Positions 26,400 to 36,801 of a stretch of DNA of 44,178 nucleotides are shown one piece after another. Under the pieces are notes generated by a model. That model was given only the letters and a program-made list of their open reading frames with translations. It did not search any database and was not told the origin of the DNA. A program made the position numbers and the translations under genes. Positions within the stretch are counted from its first letter, which is position 1. Each line of letters begins with the position of its first letter. Location of the stretch: assembly GCA_964527215.1 (NCBI GenBank), contig CAZGNZ010000039.1, positions 1 through 44,178 on the forward strand, written 5' to 3'. This DNA comes from CAZGNZ01 sp964527215 (GTDB lineage Bacteria > Fidelibacterota > Marinisomatia > SCGC-AAA003-L08 > JACNLC01).

Positions 26400-28715
26400 T
26401 TATCCGGCAGCGGACTGCTGTGACTGCGGATCAGCCGCGGTTTCTGAACAGACGGGCAAAACGACTTTGAAGCAGGTTCCTTTCATGGGACCGCTTGTAA
26501 AATATACTTCTCCTCCGAACTCTTTCACGATCCCGTACACAATGGACAGTCCCAATCCGGTACCGATACCCACAGGCTTGGTGGTAAAAAAGGGATCCAT
26601 ACAGTGTTCCTGTACATCTGTCGCCATACCAATTCCGTTATCCTGCACTGTCAGTACCACATGATTTCCATCTTCGTCGACAAAGGTTTTCAAATCCACT
26701 TTTTTCTGGTATTCGGTATTGTTTTTCTCATACCGGGCATCCACTGCATAGCGTGCATTGGACATGAAGTTGACCACGATCTGTTCGAATTTCTGCGGAT
26801 CAATGCGTGTGCACGGGAGATTATCCGCCAGATCGATAGTCAGATTAATATTGTGGCTTCTGAACTGTTGTTTGAAGAAAATAAGTGAATTGTTGATGGG
26901 CAGATTGATGTTTACAAATTCGGCATAATCATTATTGGTCCGGGCAAACCCCCGCATTTGATTGATAATGGTGGCGGCTCGATCCACCTGTTCAATGATA
27001 TTTTCCTGCATGCTTTTCATTTCTTCCTGTCCGGTATCGCACATCAGTTGAACCAATTCAGCCTGGGCGCGGATAATTGCCAGTGGCTGATTCAGTTCAT
27101 GAGCCACTCCTGTGGCCATTTCACCCAGGGAAGCAAGTCTGCCGGAATGCACCAGCTGGGCCTGTTTTTCCTGAAGATCCTTTGTACGTTTTTCAACCAG
27201 TTCCTCAAGGTGATTTTTATAGTGCTGCAGGCGTTCTTCAGATTTTTTGCGGTCGGTGATATCGATAATCACTCCTCTCAGACCGCTGATTTCCTGGCCG
27301 CGTATTATGGGAGACGAATACACCAAAATGGGAAAGGTCGTTCCGTCTTTCCGAAGCCCCGTGTATTCGTTCACCTTTTGTCCGCCGCGCATATAGCGCA
27401 GTTTGATGTTTTCTGTTGCCCTTGGGCGGTCGTCGGGAATAATGATATTGAGCAGCAGCAGACCGTCTTCAATTTCTTTATGCGTGTATCCCAGGGATTT
27501 CAGTCCAAACTGATTGATAAATGTAAAAAAGCCGTTTTCATTTGATTCAAATACGGTTTGCGGCAGCAGTTCTGACAGCTCCCGGAATTTTTCTTCGCTT
27601 TCCTTGAGAGCAATTTCAGCCTGTCTGCGTCCTGTGAGATCCTTACAGAAACCCAGCAGATGATTGTCGGATATTTTGGTTGCATCCACAATACAGTAAC
27701 GGCGATGTCCGTCGACCGTCATCAGCTCAAGTTCAATCGTTGAATGACCCGAATCTATCAGTTTCTGGTAGTGATGAAAAAACACGGTTCTGTATTCCTC
27801 TGCCACCAGATTGATAATCTTTGTTCCTACCAGATCCTGAACCGAATACCCCAGAATATAACGCAGGCCGGGGTTGATTTCCTTGACATTGCCCTTATTG
27901 TCCGTCACAACAATACCGTCCATGGCGTGATTTATATACCCGCGGTATTTTTCTTCACTCTGTTCCAGTTTTTCCCGAATTCCGATTTTTTCCAGTTCGA
28001 TACGAATGCCGTTCATAATAATAACGGCCGACAGAAACATGATGAATATGAGAATCCAGACGCAATACAAGGTCAGCTGCCGGGTAATGACTGAAATTTC
28101 CTCATGTACATCTTCAATGTAGATACCGGTGCCGACAATCCAGTCCCAGGGTTCAAACAGTTCCACGTATGAAATTTTTGGCACTATCCGTGACGGGTCA
28201 TCTTTCCACTGCCACATGTAGTCCACATATCCGGCACCCTCCCGATCGACAGCATCAACAAATTCCAGAAAGAGAAATTTTCCTTTGATGTCCACATAAT
28301 CCGACACATCCTGCCCTTCCAGATCCAGCCGGTACGGGTGCATCAGCATTACCGGCCTGAGGTCATTGATCCAGAAGTAGTCTTTCAGTTCTTCACCGTA
28401 TTTCATTTGTCTGACCTGATGCATCGCAGCCTCCTGGGCTTCGGTCAGAGTTCGTTCTCCGGTAAGATAACTGGTATAATATGAATTGATCGTACCGATT
28501 GCGGTTTGAGTCAGTTCCCGCACCATCGTGCGTTTCTGAACCATTAGATGGGTTTCAATCATGGGAATGATTATAACAAAAATAGTCAAAATGAACAGCA
28601 GAACTGACAGCCCGACCGGGATCAGAAAGCGTCCTATTGTGTATTTATATATAATTAGATTGATTTTTGCCATTGCAACCGTAAAGAAACTGGAATATAA
28701 TTTAAAATTAATCAT
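26400..28715 (-). CDS. Cache-PAS-PAS sensor histidine kinase
   Basis: The 771-residue inner-membrane sensor has a first membrane span at about 30-52 and an extracytoplasmic single Cache domain at about 60-205 (YFWINDLRPVMLMHP, WDWIVGTGIYI). A second span lies at about 212-234 and two PAS domains at about 255-500. HisKA follows, with His539 in GVAHELNQPLAI. The ATPase has FMSNARYAV, DNGIGM and GTGLGLSIV. Family logic suggests sensing of a small organic ligand. No response regulator gene is next to it. The start could instead be the internal Met at 28673; neither start has a clear ribosome binding site. It converges on the SGNH gene across a 149-bp gap. Confidence 0.92.
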   Translation of the reverse strand: MINFKLYSSFFTVAMAKINLIIYKYTIGRFLIPVGLSVLLFILTIFVIIIPMIETHLMVQKRTMVRELTQTAIGTINSYYTSYLTGERTLTEAQEAAMHQVRQMKYGEELKDYFWINDLRPVMLMHPYRLDLEGQDVSDYVDIKGKFLFLEFVDAVDREGAGYVDYMWQWKDDPSRIVPKISYVELFEPWDWIVGTGIYIEDVHEEISVITRQLTLYCVWILIFIMFLSAVIIMNGIRIELEKIGIREKLEQSEEKYRGYINHAMDGIVVTDNKGNVKEINPGLRYILGYSVQDLVGTKIINLVAEEYRTVFFHHYQKLIDSGHSTIELELMTVDGHRRYCIVDATKISDNHLLGFCKDLTGRRQAEIALKESEEKFRELSELLPQTVFESNENGFFTFINQFGLKSLGYTHKEIEDGLLLLNIIIPDDRPRATENIKLRYMRGGQKVNEYTGLRKDGTTFPILVYSSPIIRGQEISGLRGVIIDITDRKKSEERLQHYKNHLEELVEKRTKDLQEKQAQLVHSGRLASLGEMATGVAHELNQPLAIIRAQAELVQLMCDTGQEEMKSMQENIIEQVDRAATIINQMRGFARTNNDYAEFVNINLPINNSLIFFKQQFRSHNINLTIDLADNLPCTRIDPQKFEQIVVNFMSNARYAVDARYEKNNTEYQKKVDLKTFVDEDGNHVVLTVQDNGIGMATDVQEHCMDPFFTTKPVGIGTGLGLSIVYGIVKEFGGEVYFTSGPMKGTCFKVVLPVCSETAADPQSQQSAAG

Positions 28716-29158
28716 CTGCTTATACCAAAGTCTTTATGGCATAATCATGTCACGCCTTTTCACTTCGATTATACAGCAGCTGACTTTTTGTTGACCTTGA
28801 ATGTGTTAATCAGATACAAACCGCCCTGCGGCCTTGATTGGCCCTGTGAATTTGGATGTCCTTTTCTTTGAGAAGAACAACCCGGAAAACTCGTACGTCA
28901 GTAAAATTTCATTTCGATTGAATCTTTCATGGAATGAGGTGAACTCATCCCGTCAAATCGCATTTGACAATCCATGCCCCAAATATGTCCAAGGGGCAGT
29001 GTTTAGGGGTAAATCTGTTTGATAAAATCGCGGTGCGCATCCGAAATCACGGACATCGGAATTGATTTCTCATGAAATACTCGGGATAGATTCCGGCAAT
29101 TTTTTCACGATGACTTCGTCAAAAAAATGTAATTTTGCCGCCTGTGAAAGATGGAATT
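28716..29158. other. Intergenic region with hairpins and a solo repeat end
   Basis: No gene is supported. Two hairpins can be drawn: GTCAAA/TTTGAC at about 28952-28969 and TGCCCC/GGGGCA at about 28974-28998. The second half holds a lone copy of the dispersed-element terminal repeat at 29065-29088, about 70 bp before rdgB. A weak match to the opposite end occurs near 28918-28935, so a decayed full element is possible. Confidence 0.4.
29065..29088 (+). repeat. Dispersed inverted-repeat element, solo terminal repeat (copy F)
   Basis: TCTCATGAAATACTCGGGAT matches the right end of copy A (TCTCATGAAATATTCGGGTT) at 18 of 20 positions. The rest of the element is missing or too decayed to align by eye. 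Confidence 0.55.
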
Positions 29159-29800
29159 ATGAGTAAAAAAATCATTCTTGCCACCCATAACACCCACAAG
29201 CGTCGGGAAATGCGGGAAATTCTGTCGGAGCTGGATATTGAACTGGTCTCACTGGATGACTATCCGGAAATTGGGGACATACCGGAGAACGGAAGTACAC
29301 TGGACGAAAATGCCCAAATCAAGGCCCGCACAGTACATCAGCTTACCGGACTGCCGGCTCTTGCCGATGACACAGGCCTGGAAGTGGATGAGCTGGACGG
29401 AGCGCCAGGGGTGTATTCTGCCCGGTATGCCGGACCGCAGAAATCCAGCAGGGATAATGTAAAAAAACTGCTGGCAGTGCTGAAAAATGTTCCTGCAGAA
29501 CGTCGCCGGGCTCGATTTCGTACCACCATTGCGTATGTTGATCAGACCGGGGAACTTCTGGCGGAAGGCTCCGTTGAGGGGCGCATTTCCCATGAGCCGA
29601 AAGGGCTTGGCGGATTTGGCTACGATCCCGTATTTTACATCCCTGAATCAGGAAAAACATTTGCTGAAATGAACTCTGCCGAAAAACATGCCATATCTCA
29701 CCGCGGACGCGCAATCCGCAGCCTCTGTGATTTACTTAAACGGCATCTGACCTGCCCACCCCCTGCAGATGATCCGCCCAAACCAAAGGAGTTGGCCTAG
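29159..29800 (+). CDS. rdgB: XTP/dITP (non-canonical purine NTP) pyrophosphatase
   Basis: This cytoplasmic house-cleaning enzyme hydrolyses dITP, XTP and ITP to monophosphate and pyrophosphate, keeping deaminated purines out of DNA and RNA. The 213-residue product has the HAM1/RdgB blocks in order: ATHNTHKRREM near the N-terminus (family form T-x-N-x-G-K, with His for Gly here), LADDTGLEVDELDGAPGVYSAR, GFGYDPVF and SHRGRA. The ATG at 29159 is preferred; an upstream TTG adds eight residues and is poorly supported. It is the first gene of the rightward cluster and stops 46 bp before sprA. The short tail after R-H is Pro-rich. Confidence 0.95.
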   Translation: MSKKIILATHNTHKRREMREILSELDIELVSLDDYPEIGDIPENGSTLDENAQIKARTVHQLTGLPALADDTGLEVDELDGAPGVYSARYAGPQKSSRDNVKKLLAVLKNVPAERRRARFRTTIAYVDQTGELLAEGSVEGRISHEPKGLGGFGYDPVFYIPESGKTFAEMNSAEKHAISHRGRAIRSLCDLLKRHLTCPPPADDPPKPKELA

Positions 29801-29846
29801 CGATACACTGATACGGTGTTGAATTCAAAATCGCAGAGCTGATCCT

Positions 29847-32800
29847 ATGAGACATTTCCATCTGGCAAAATGGACGCCGGTCCTGCTTGTCATTTTCTAT
29901 ACGTCACAACTCATTTCACAGGTTGAAGAAGTCACGGATGTATCCTTTCCTCTGGCAAACCATGATTTTATTCCAGAAGTGTTTCAGCCCTTTTCCGCAA
30001 AACCCCCAACCCTCGTGCTGGTAACCAGCGATTCCACCTGGAATACCCATTTCGTCGATCCCAATCTAAAAAGACGAGCCAAAGTGGATTCGATCCGAAC
30101 CGAAATCACAAGCGGTCTGATTGATGGAACCATTGTCATGCAGCGCATGCATCAGGGCGTCCGGCTGGGACCTCCTTCCATCATGACGATGTCCTGGTAC
30201 ACCAAACATGGACTGAAACAGAATCAGTTCGTCACCCTGCGGGAACACTTTACTGAAAAATGGACCAAGCCCCAGCGGGGCAAGCGGAAGGATTCTAACG
30301 CCTCTCTGCGGCTGATCACCACCCAGTTTGGCAATACTGCCGTTTCCCTGAATATCAAGGGCAGTATTAATATTGACGGTAAAGTCATTTTTCAGGATCA
30401 GGATCAAACCACCTACAGCCAGCGCGAAAGCAAATCCTGGGATCTGGATGTCAATCAGAGACAGCAGTTTGACATCACGGGCAATATCGGAGAACGGCTG
30501 GAAATCCTGGTAAGTCAGAATTCGGAAGCGGATTTTGCCTGGGAAAACAACATGATGCTAAAGTACCGCGGGAAAGAAGATGATATTTTCCAGCGCGGTG
30601 AAGCGGGGAACATCGGGCTCAGCCTGCCGCGAACGGAATTTGTCAACGACGGCAGCTCTAAAACGGAAGGATTGTTCGGAATAAAGACCGTTCACCAGCT
30701 GGGACCGGCCACGATCACATCAATTATGTCCCGGGAACAGGCCAAGCAGGGCAGCAGCACCTATGACGGAGGAAAAACGTCAGAAGACTATGAGATCAAG
30801 GATTACGAATTTATCAAGGATCGTTTCTTCTTTGTAGATAACGTATTCAAAAACCAATACTATCCTCTGATCGGCGCTGAAATGGCCCATCTGGTAACCA
30901 GCTACAAAATTATCGATTACGATGTATACAAATCATCCAGTACCAGTCCCATTCACGGAAAGGCCTATCTGGATCTGGACGATCCTGAACTGTACGAGAA
31001 ACAGCTGAATTGGGAACTGCTTACCCGGGATGAAGACTACTACCTGGATCCACAGCTGGGAATGCTTCATATGGCTCAGGCCATCAGTTCGGAAGCCCTG
31101 GCCATTGCCTATTCCGTACGGACTGAAAATGATACGCTGTATTTCGGCGATCTGGATTACCAGCTGGGTGTTTCGGATGACAGCGAACCGGTTTATGCCA
31201 GCAGTATCACCGGTACAAATGTTGTGTATAATGCCGATGCCGGCGGTTGGATTGATGATGTGGACGGTGACGGCTGGACCGATGAGGAAATTCTTTTGGA
31301 AGGCTATCCGGAGGCCAGCTATGATGAAGATGAGGGTGTCATCTACCTGGATGAAGACGAAAACGGTGCCTGGACTCAGGATGAGGAAGGGATCACCCTG
31401 AAGCTTCTAAAAGATTCATCCGCCTCCACCGCAGCCAGCAAAACCTGGGACCTGATGCTGAAAAACGCCTATTACCTGGGTGCTACCGGTATTGATCCAT
31501 ATTCATTTGAATTGAATATTGAGTGGCGCAACAGTGCTACGGGAAATGACACCCACACCACCGCCGGCCGCTCGTTTCTGAATATGCTGGGTCTGGACAG
31601 CTACACGCCGGAAGGCCAGTATGTGGAAGGCGGTGACGGTTTGGTGGATTTGAAATCCAGCCTGGTTGATTTCACCAGCGGCATACTTTTCTTTCCCGCA
31701 CACATGCCCTTTGCCTATGATTCTGAGTCGTTTGCATATTCCCTGTTTGCTGTTGACACTCTGGGAACCGTTGACACAGCCTATCACTACATGGGATCCA
31801 ATGATCTGGAACTGGCAACGTATGTGGATCCACTGGTTGACAACGATCCTGATGACGGCATCCTGTATGATGAAGGCCCCAGCATGTATTATTCCACTAC
31901 AACCGGGGATCACCAGGAAGACCACGAATTCAACATCATGGTGAAGCATTCAAAAGGCGGGGCCAGCATCAAGCTGGATGCTTTCATGATTGTGGAAGGC
32001 AGTGAGGAAGTACGCCTTAACGGCCGGCTGCTGCAGCGGGATATCCACTACACCATTGACTATTTCACCGGAAACATCAATTTTATCGATTGTGAAGACT
32101 GCACCGATCCTACCGCCAATTTGATTGTGAATTACCAGGAAAACGAACTGATCAGTTTTGACCAGAAAGTGCTGGCGGGAACCGCCGTGGAAGTAGATCT
32201 CAGCGACAATATCCAGTTTGGCGCCCTGGCCATGTATTACAATCAGTCCATCATTGATGAAAAGGTGGATGTGGGCTATGAACCGGTGCGCAATTTTATC
32301 TGGGATATCAACGGCAGCTACACGGCAGACAATATTGATGTGCTGACCAGGGCCGTAAACTCCCTGCCCCTTATTGAAACCAACAAACCCTCCCGCTTCA
32401 GCCTGGAAGGTGAATATGCGGAAGTCATTCCCGATCCCAATCCGCTTGGTCAGGCTTTTCTGGATGATTTTGAATCCTCCAAGCGTACCACAGCGCCCAG
32501 CATGATGATGCGTTTCTGGAAGGAAGCTGCTCCGCCCATCGGAAAAACTGTTGAACAGCGGGGACATCTATCATGGTATAACCCATACAATGATATTCCC
32601 ACTCAGCAGATTTGGCCCAACCAGAGCGTTTCCACCCGGGCCAACAATACCGGAACGCGGGTACTTGTACTGGAACCGGGATTTCAGCGGGATTCTCTGG
32701 ATTATTCCATCTGGAACGGTGTGACGACAGCCCTTTACACCAGTGAATACAATCAGAGCGAATCCAAATATCTGGATATCTGGGTGAACTCCGAGGAAGT

Positions 32801-35800
32801 TGCGGATGACAGTCTGGCGCTTCATATTGATATCGGCCGGATCAGTGAAGATATCAACGGCAACGGCGTACTGGATTCGGAAGACCGCAAACTGGTGGGT
32901 TCCAATATCGGGGATAAAATTCTGGATGAGTATGAAGATATCGGACTGGACGTCTGCACCGATGCCTATGAAGACGGCTTCGGCGGCTGTCTCTGTCCCG
33001 AATATGAAGATGAATCCACGATCTGTTCTGATCCCGATGCTTATACGTATGCAACCGCTCCGGCCGAACTGATCAATACCGGATCCTGGATTGATCCCGC
33101 TGATCCAAATGGCGATAACTGGTCGTATGTCCAGAATTCCATGGAATATGAACATATCAACGGCACAGAGGGTAATGGTGAGATGGCCAACTTCAGTTAT
33201 CCCGATACGGAGGATCTGGACGGCAGCAACGGCCTGGATGACTTCAATGATTACGGAAGTTTCACTGTTTATCCCAAAATCGATGAACCCATCAGTGCTA
33301 CCGACCATGACAATGACGGTGAAGCCAATTGGAAGCTCTATCGTGTAAGGCTGTTTGAATTCCTGAAGCCTGACGGAACACTGGTTGATTTGGAGGATGT
33401 CCGCAATATCCGTTTGTGGATGGATGGTGCCACACCGGGAATCGAGTCCTACCTGATGATTGCCAAGATTGAGCTGGTGGCCAATGAATGGCAGGAGGAA
33501 GGCATGGCCTCTCTGGAGGACTTCAGTTTTGAGGCGGACAGTACCTTTAATGTGGCCGTGGCCAATACCGATGAAAATTCCGATTACAATTCCCCGGAAG
33601 GCGTGATGGGTGAGTATGACGGCGTCAATGACGTGTACACCAAGGAACAGTCTCTGGTATTGGAGTTTGAACTGCCTGATGACGGCAGTGAAGGCGGAAT
33701 TCCGCCCAACCACATCGCCGCGGTAAACCGAAATTTTGAAAACAGCGGTGATGAAAACAGCTTCTTCGTGTATAATAATATGGAAATGTATGTCAGCGGA
33801 AAACGGCCGGAGGACAGCCCTCCCTGGTTTGACGATGACTCCGCCTATGTTCAGCTGGTTTTCCAGTTTGGCAGAGACAATAATTTCTATGAAATAGTCA
33901 AACCGATTTACAGCGATGTGGAATGGGATGACCGCAATCATCTGGATATTGACCTTGGAGAACTTTCACAGTTCAAACTGGGGATTTCCAGCCTGGATGA
34001 GCAGCTGACTACCCAGGATACCGGTCTGGATACCACCGGCAGCGCTTTTGAGGACGGAGCAGGCGGGCGGATTGAAAACGGCTACAGCTGGGATACTGTG
34101 TATAATCTGCTGATTGATGAAGACACGATTTCAGATTCCCTGTTCAGATCTGCGCTGTATGTTAATGATGAAACCGGTGATTCTGCCCGCATATATGGAT
34201 TTGATTACTGGCGTGAAGTGCTGGGTGACTCTGTCCGTTGTGCATCCTGCAATATGGATGATCCCAACGGCGACGACTGGGACGACTGCGGAACGGATGG
34301 TCTCTGCGAAGGGGATTTCGGCTGGCTGGCTCCCGATGATGATGGGTCGGAGCTCAACGAATTATGGGATTCCGGTGAAGGACTGGAAGGCAACGGCCTG
34401 TTTGATTTTGTGGATCTCAATGAAAACGGTCTCCACGATCTGGATGAACCTCATGAATTCTATGAGGATTACAACGGTGACGGAATTTTCAATGAACCGC
34501 CGGATAATTTCGACGAGGAACGGGAAGTTTGGGAATGGTTTGTGGAACGTGATTTCACCTGGGAAAAAATCCGGGTGAAAGGGGAACCGGCCATTAACCG
34601 AATTGACTACATCACCATTGGAGTTCAGAATACCGGCACTGAAAACATGTATGGCAAAGTGCTGCTGGATGAACTGCGAATGACAAATGTCAATGCTCAG
34701 AAAGGCCGGGCGATGCGGATCAAAGGTGAAATATCGTTTGCCGATCTGATGAGCATCTCTGCTGATTATTCCAACCGTGATGCCGATTTCCACGGACTTC
34801 GTTCCCGGCTGGGCAACGGTGAAAACTCCAGGAAGATAAGCCTGAATACCCGTCTGAATCCGGATAAGGTCTTCCCGGCTTCCTGGGGTGTAAAAATGCC
34901 GGTATCCGTTAACTACTCCAATGATGTAAAAGCACCAAAGTACCGGCAGGGAACGGATATCCTGGTGGGCAGCTTCAGTGAGGCCCCCGATTCCATCAAA
35001 ACCATTTCACGGTCTTTCTCTGCATCCACTTCGCTTCGGAAAACCACTCGAAGCGAGCACTGGTGGACCCGGTTTACGATTGACAATATTACTATCAGCA
35101 ATGTTTCTGCCTCTTATAACTACAGTTCATCTGTCCTGACCGAAAAAGCGGAGTCAAGAACCTATCGGGTTGCAGGGAAGTACGATCACACCTTTGAATC
35201 CGATAATTACTGGAATCCGCTGAAATTTGCCTCCAAAATGCCGCTGATCGGTGAAACCATGGCCGACACCCGACTGTACTGGTCACCCAAAAATCTGTCA
35301 GCCGATATCAGTCTGGAGGAATCCAACGACATCGAGAAGCGCCGCAGCGGGACTTATACCGAAAATCCCAGCTTCAGGATGACGCGAAAGTTTATGCTGA
35401 ACTATCAGTTCACCAAAGGCATCAGCTCCAAGTACACCAAGGATCTGAACAGCAATATGATCAAATATTACGATGATAAGATGAGTGCTCTGGTACAAAT
35501 GTCACCCGGACTGATCACCAGCAATACCGAATCCCTAAACAACACCTTCCAGCCGGATTTCATGAAATGGCTTAAACCAAAACTCACCTATAATATGAAG
35601 TACAACTGGAGTCGAACTTCTCAGGTGGATTCGGTAAAAACAGCCAATATGTACTCCGATGTAACTGCAAAATTCAGTGCCAATTTTAATCCCCGCACAA
35701 TGCTGGAAACCATTTACAAGCCCAAGGGCGGGGCCAGTTCATCCAGGCCGCGGCGCAATAACCGGCGCCAGTCTTCCTCCAGCAGTAAATATCAGGTAAC

Positions 35801-36797
35801 CAATCCCGTTCTGGTTGCCATTCTTGATCCCCTGTATAAAGTCGTATCAAAAATATCCCCGGTGAATGTATCCTACAGCCGGACCACCCGGCATGATTAC
35901 CGCAATCTTGAAGGGAAACCGGATATCAGATTCAAAATGGGACTGAACGGTTCTCCAGGGCTCCCCGGCTCTTCAGATGCCACTCTGGTGACAAGCGCTG
36001 ATCATAAATTCACCCATGATTTTTCCATCAAAACGGGACTGACGCTGATCAATAACATGAATATCAATATGAATTATTCCCAGAACAAGTCCGAATCCAT
36101 TGATGATCTAAACGATCAGGAAACCGTAAAAAACAGCTTGTCTTTCTTTCCGCTGGGTGATGACGGAACCGACGGACTTCCCTGTTTCACCTGGAGCGTC
36201 AGCTGGTCCGGTCTGCAGAAATATCTTTGGATGGACAAATTCTTTAAAACTGTGTCCCTGTCTCACGGCTATCAGGGTGAACGCAATGAAACCTGGCAGG
36301 AGGATCAGCTTCAGACTCGGGATTATTCCCGATCCTTTCAGCCTCTGTTCGGATTTTCTGCAAAAACCAAAGGCAAAAATCCGGTAGACATCAATATCAG
36401 CCTTAAAAACACCATGACGGTGAATCATGATGCATCCGGAACTGCCAACAAGAATGAGCAGTCTTCTGTACAGGGTACCGTGAAATACAACCACAAAGGC
36501 GGTCTGAATCTGCCCATTTTCTTTTTCCGGGATTTTGAGATCAAAAATGACACCCGTTTCAGCTTGACCCTTTCCTACGATAATACGGTTCCTTCCATAA
36601 AAACCTCGGAAGCAGACAATTTTGAAGATCAGAATGTCAGTACCAGTTTCAGCATCAAGCCGGATATCAGCTACAGCTTCACCAAATATGTTACCGGCGG
36701 ATTTCATTTTAATTATTCCTTCCGCAATGATGATGTCAGCGGCAAGCGTACTGAAAAAGATATTGGATTTAACATCGTTATAAAAATACAGGGTTAA
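29847..36797 (+). CDS. sprA: SprA-type outer-membrane translocon of the type IX secretion system
   Basis: At 2316 residues it is near the size of Flavobacterium SprA, a giant single-chain 36-strand barrel. A signal peptide ends S-Q-L-I-S/Q. Diagnostic SprA segments include NIGERLEILVSQNSEADF, EDDIFQRGEAGNIGLSLP followed by LFGIKT, and DDFESS near 872. Many alternating beta-strands follow to a C-terminal strand ending in IVIKIQ. Unusual for the family as I know it are at least seven Asp-rich calcium-type loops, including DVDGDGWTDEE (about 471), DINGNGVLDSED (about 1003), DPNGDDWDD (about 1472) and DYNGDGIFNEP (about 1541), plus a small Cys cluster at about 1031-1055. Known role: the pore through which sorting-domain cargo crosses the outer membrane, working with PorV. 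The gene ends four bases before the next start. Confidence 0.9.
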   Translation: MRHFHLAKWTPVLLVIFYTSQLISQVEEVTDVSFPLANHDFIPEVFQPFSAKPPTLVLVTSDSTWNTHFVDPNLKRRAKVDSIRTEITSGLIDGTIVMQRMHQGVRLGPPSIMTMSWYTKHGLKQNQFVTLREHFTEKWTKPQRGKRKDSNASLRLITTQFGNTAVSLNIKGSINIDGKVIFQDQDQTTYSQRESKSWDLDVNQRQQFDITGNIGERLEILVSQNSEADFAWENNMMLKYRGKEDDIFQRGEAGNIGLSLPRTEFVNDGSSKTEGLFGIKTVHQLGPATITSIMSREQAKQGSSTYDGGKTSEDYEIKDYEFIKDRFFFVDNVFKNQYYPLIGAEMAHLVTSYKIIDYDVYKSSSTSPIHGKAYLDLDDPELYEKQLNWELLTRDEDYYLDPQLGMLHMAQAISSEALAIAYSVRTENDTLYFGDLDYQLGVSDDSEPVYASSITGTNVVYNADAGGWIDDVDGDGWTDEEILLEGYPEASYDEDEGVIYLDEDENGAWTQDEEGITLKLLKDSSASTAASKTWDLMLKNAYYLGATGIDPYSFELNIEWRNSATGNDTHTTAGRSFLNMLGLDSYTPEGQYVEGGDGLVDLKSSLVDFTSGILFFPAHMPFAYDSESFAYSLFAVDTLGTVDTAYHYMGSNDLELATYVDPLVDNDPDDGILYDEGPSMYYSTTTGDHQEDHEFNIMVKHSKGGASIKLDAFMIVEGSEEVRLNGRLLQRDIHYTIDYFTGNINFIDCEDCTDPTANLIVNYQENELISFDQKVLAGTAVEVDLSDNIQFGALAMYYNQSIIDEKVDVGYEPVRNFIWDINGSYTADNIDVLTRAVNSLPLIETNKPSRFSLEGEYAEVIPDPNPLGQAFLDDFESSKRTTAPSMMMRFWKEAAPPIGKTVEQRGHLSWYNPYNDIPTQQIWPNQSVSTRANNTGTRVLVLEPGFQRDSLDYSIWNGVTTALYTSEYNQSESKYLDIWVNSEEVADDSLALHIDIGRISEDINGNGVLDSEDRKLVGSNIGDKILDEYEDIGLDVCTDAYEDGFGGCLCPEYEDESTICSDPDAYTYATAPAELINTGSWIDPADPNGDNWSYVQNSMEYEHINGTEGNGEMANFSYPDTEDLDGSNGLDDFNDYGSFTVYPKIDEPISATDHDNDGEANWKLYRVRLFEFLKPDGTLVDLEDVRNIRLWMDGATPGIESYLMIAKIELVANEWQEEGMASLEDFSFEADSTFNVAVANTDENSDYNSPEGVMGEYDGVNDVYTKEQSLVLEFELPDDGSEGGIPPNHIAAVNRNFENSGDENSFFVYNNMEMYVSGKRPEDSPPWFDDDSAYVQLVFQFGRDNNFYEIVKPIYSDVEWDDRNHLDIDLGELSQFKLGISSLDEQLTTQDTGLDTTGSAFEDGAGGRIENGYSWDTVYNLLIDEDTISDSLFRSALYVNDETGDSARIYGFDYWREVLGDSVRCASCNMDDPNGDDWDDCGTDGLCEGDFGWLAPDDDGSELNELWDSGEGLEGNGLFDFVDLNENGLHDLDEPHEFYEDYNGDGIFNEPPDNFDEEREVWEWFVERDFTWEKIRVKGEPAINRIDYITIGVQNTGTENMYGKVLLDELRMTNVNAQKGRAMRIKGEISFADLMSISADYSNRDADFHGLRSRLGNGENSRKISLNTRLNPDKVFPASWGVKMPVSVNYSNDVKAPKYRQGTDILVGSFSEAPDSIKTISRSFSASTSLRKTTRSEHWWTRFTIDNITISNVSASYNYSSSVLTEKAESRTYRVAGKYDHTFESDNYWNPLKFASKMPLIGETMADTRLYWSPKNLSADISLEESNDIEKRRSGTYTENPSFRMTRKFMLNYQFTKGISSKYTKDLNSNMIKYYDDKMSALVQMSPGLITSNTESLNNTFQPDFMKWLKPKLTYNMKYNWSRTSQVDSVKTANMYSDVTAKFSANFNPRTMLETIYKPKGGASSSRPRRNNRRQSSSSSKYQVTNPVLVAILDPLYKVVSKISPVNVSYSRTTRHDYRNLEGKPDIRFKMGLNGSPGLPGSSDATLVTSADHKFTHDFSIKTGLTLINNMNINMNYSQNKSESIDDLNDQETVKNSLSFFPLGDDGTDGLPCFTWSVSWSGLQKYLWMDKFFKTVSLSHGYQGERNETWQEDQLQTRDYSRSFQPLFGFSAKTKGKNPVDINISLKNTMTVNHDASGTANKNEQSSVQGTVKYNHKGGLNLPIFFFRDFEIKNDTRFSLTLSYDNTVPSIKTSEADNFEDQNVSTSFSIKPDISYSFTKYVTGGFHFNYSFRNDDVSGKRTEKDIGFNIVIKIQG

Positions 36798-36801
36798 GGC
36801 C

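Noticed and set aside
32571..33941. 456-residue minus-strand open frame inside sprA
   Set aside because: It is antisense to the Asp-rich part of sprA, and its Ile/Val/His-rich composition is the mirror of GAT/GAC codons.
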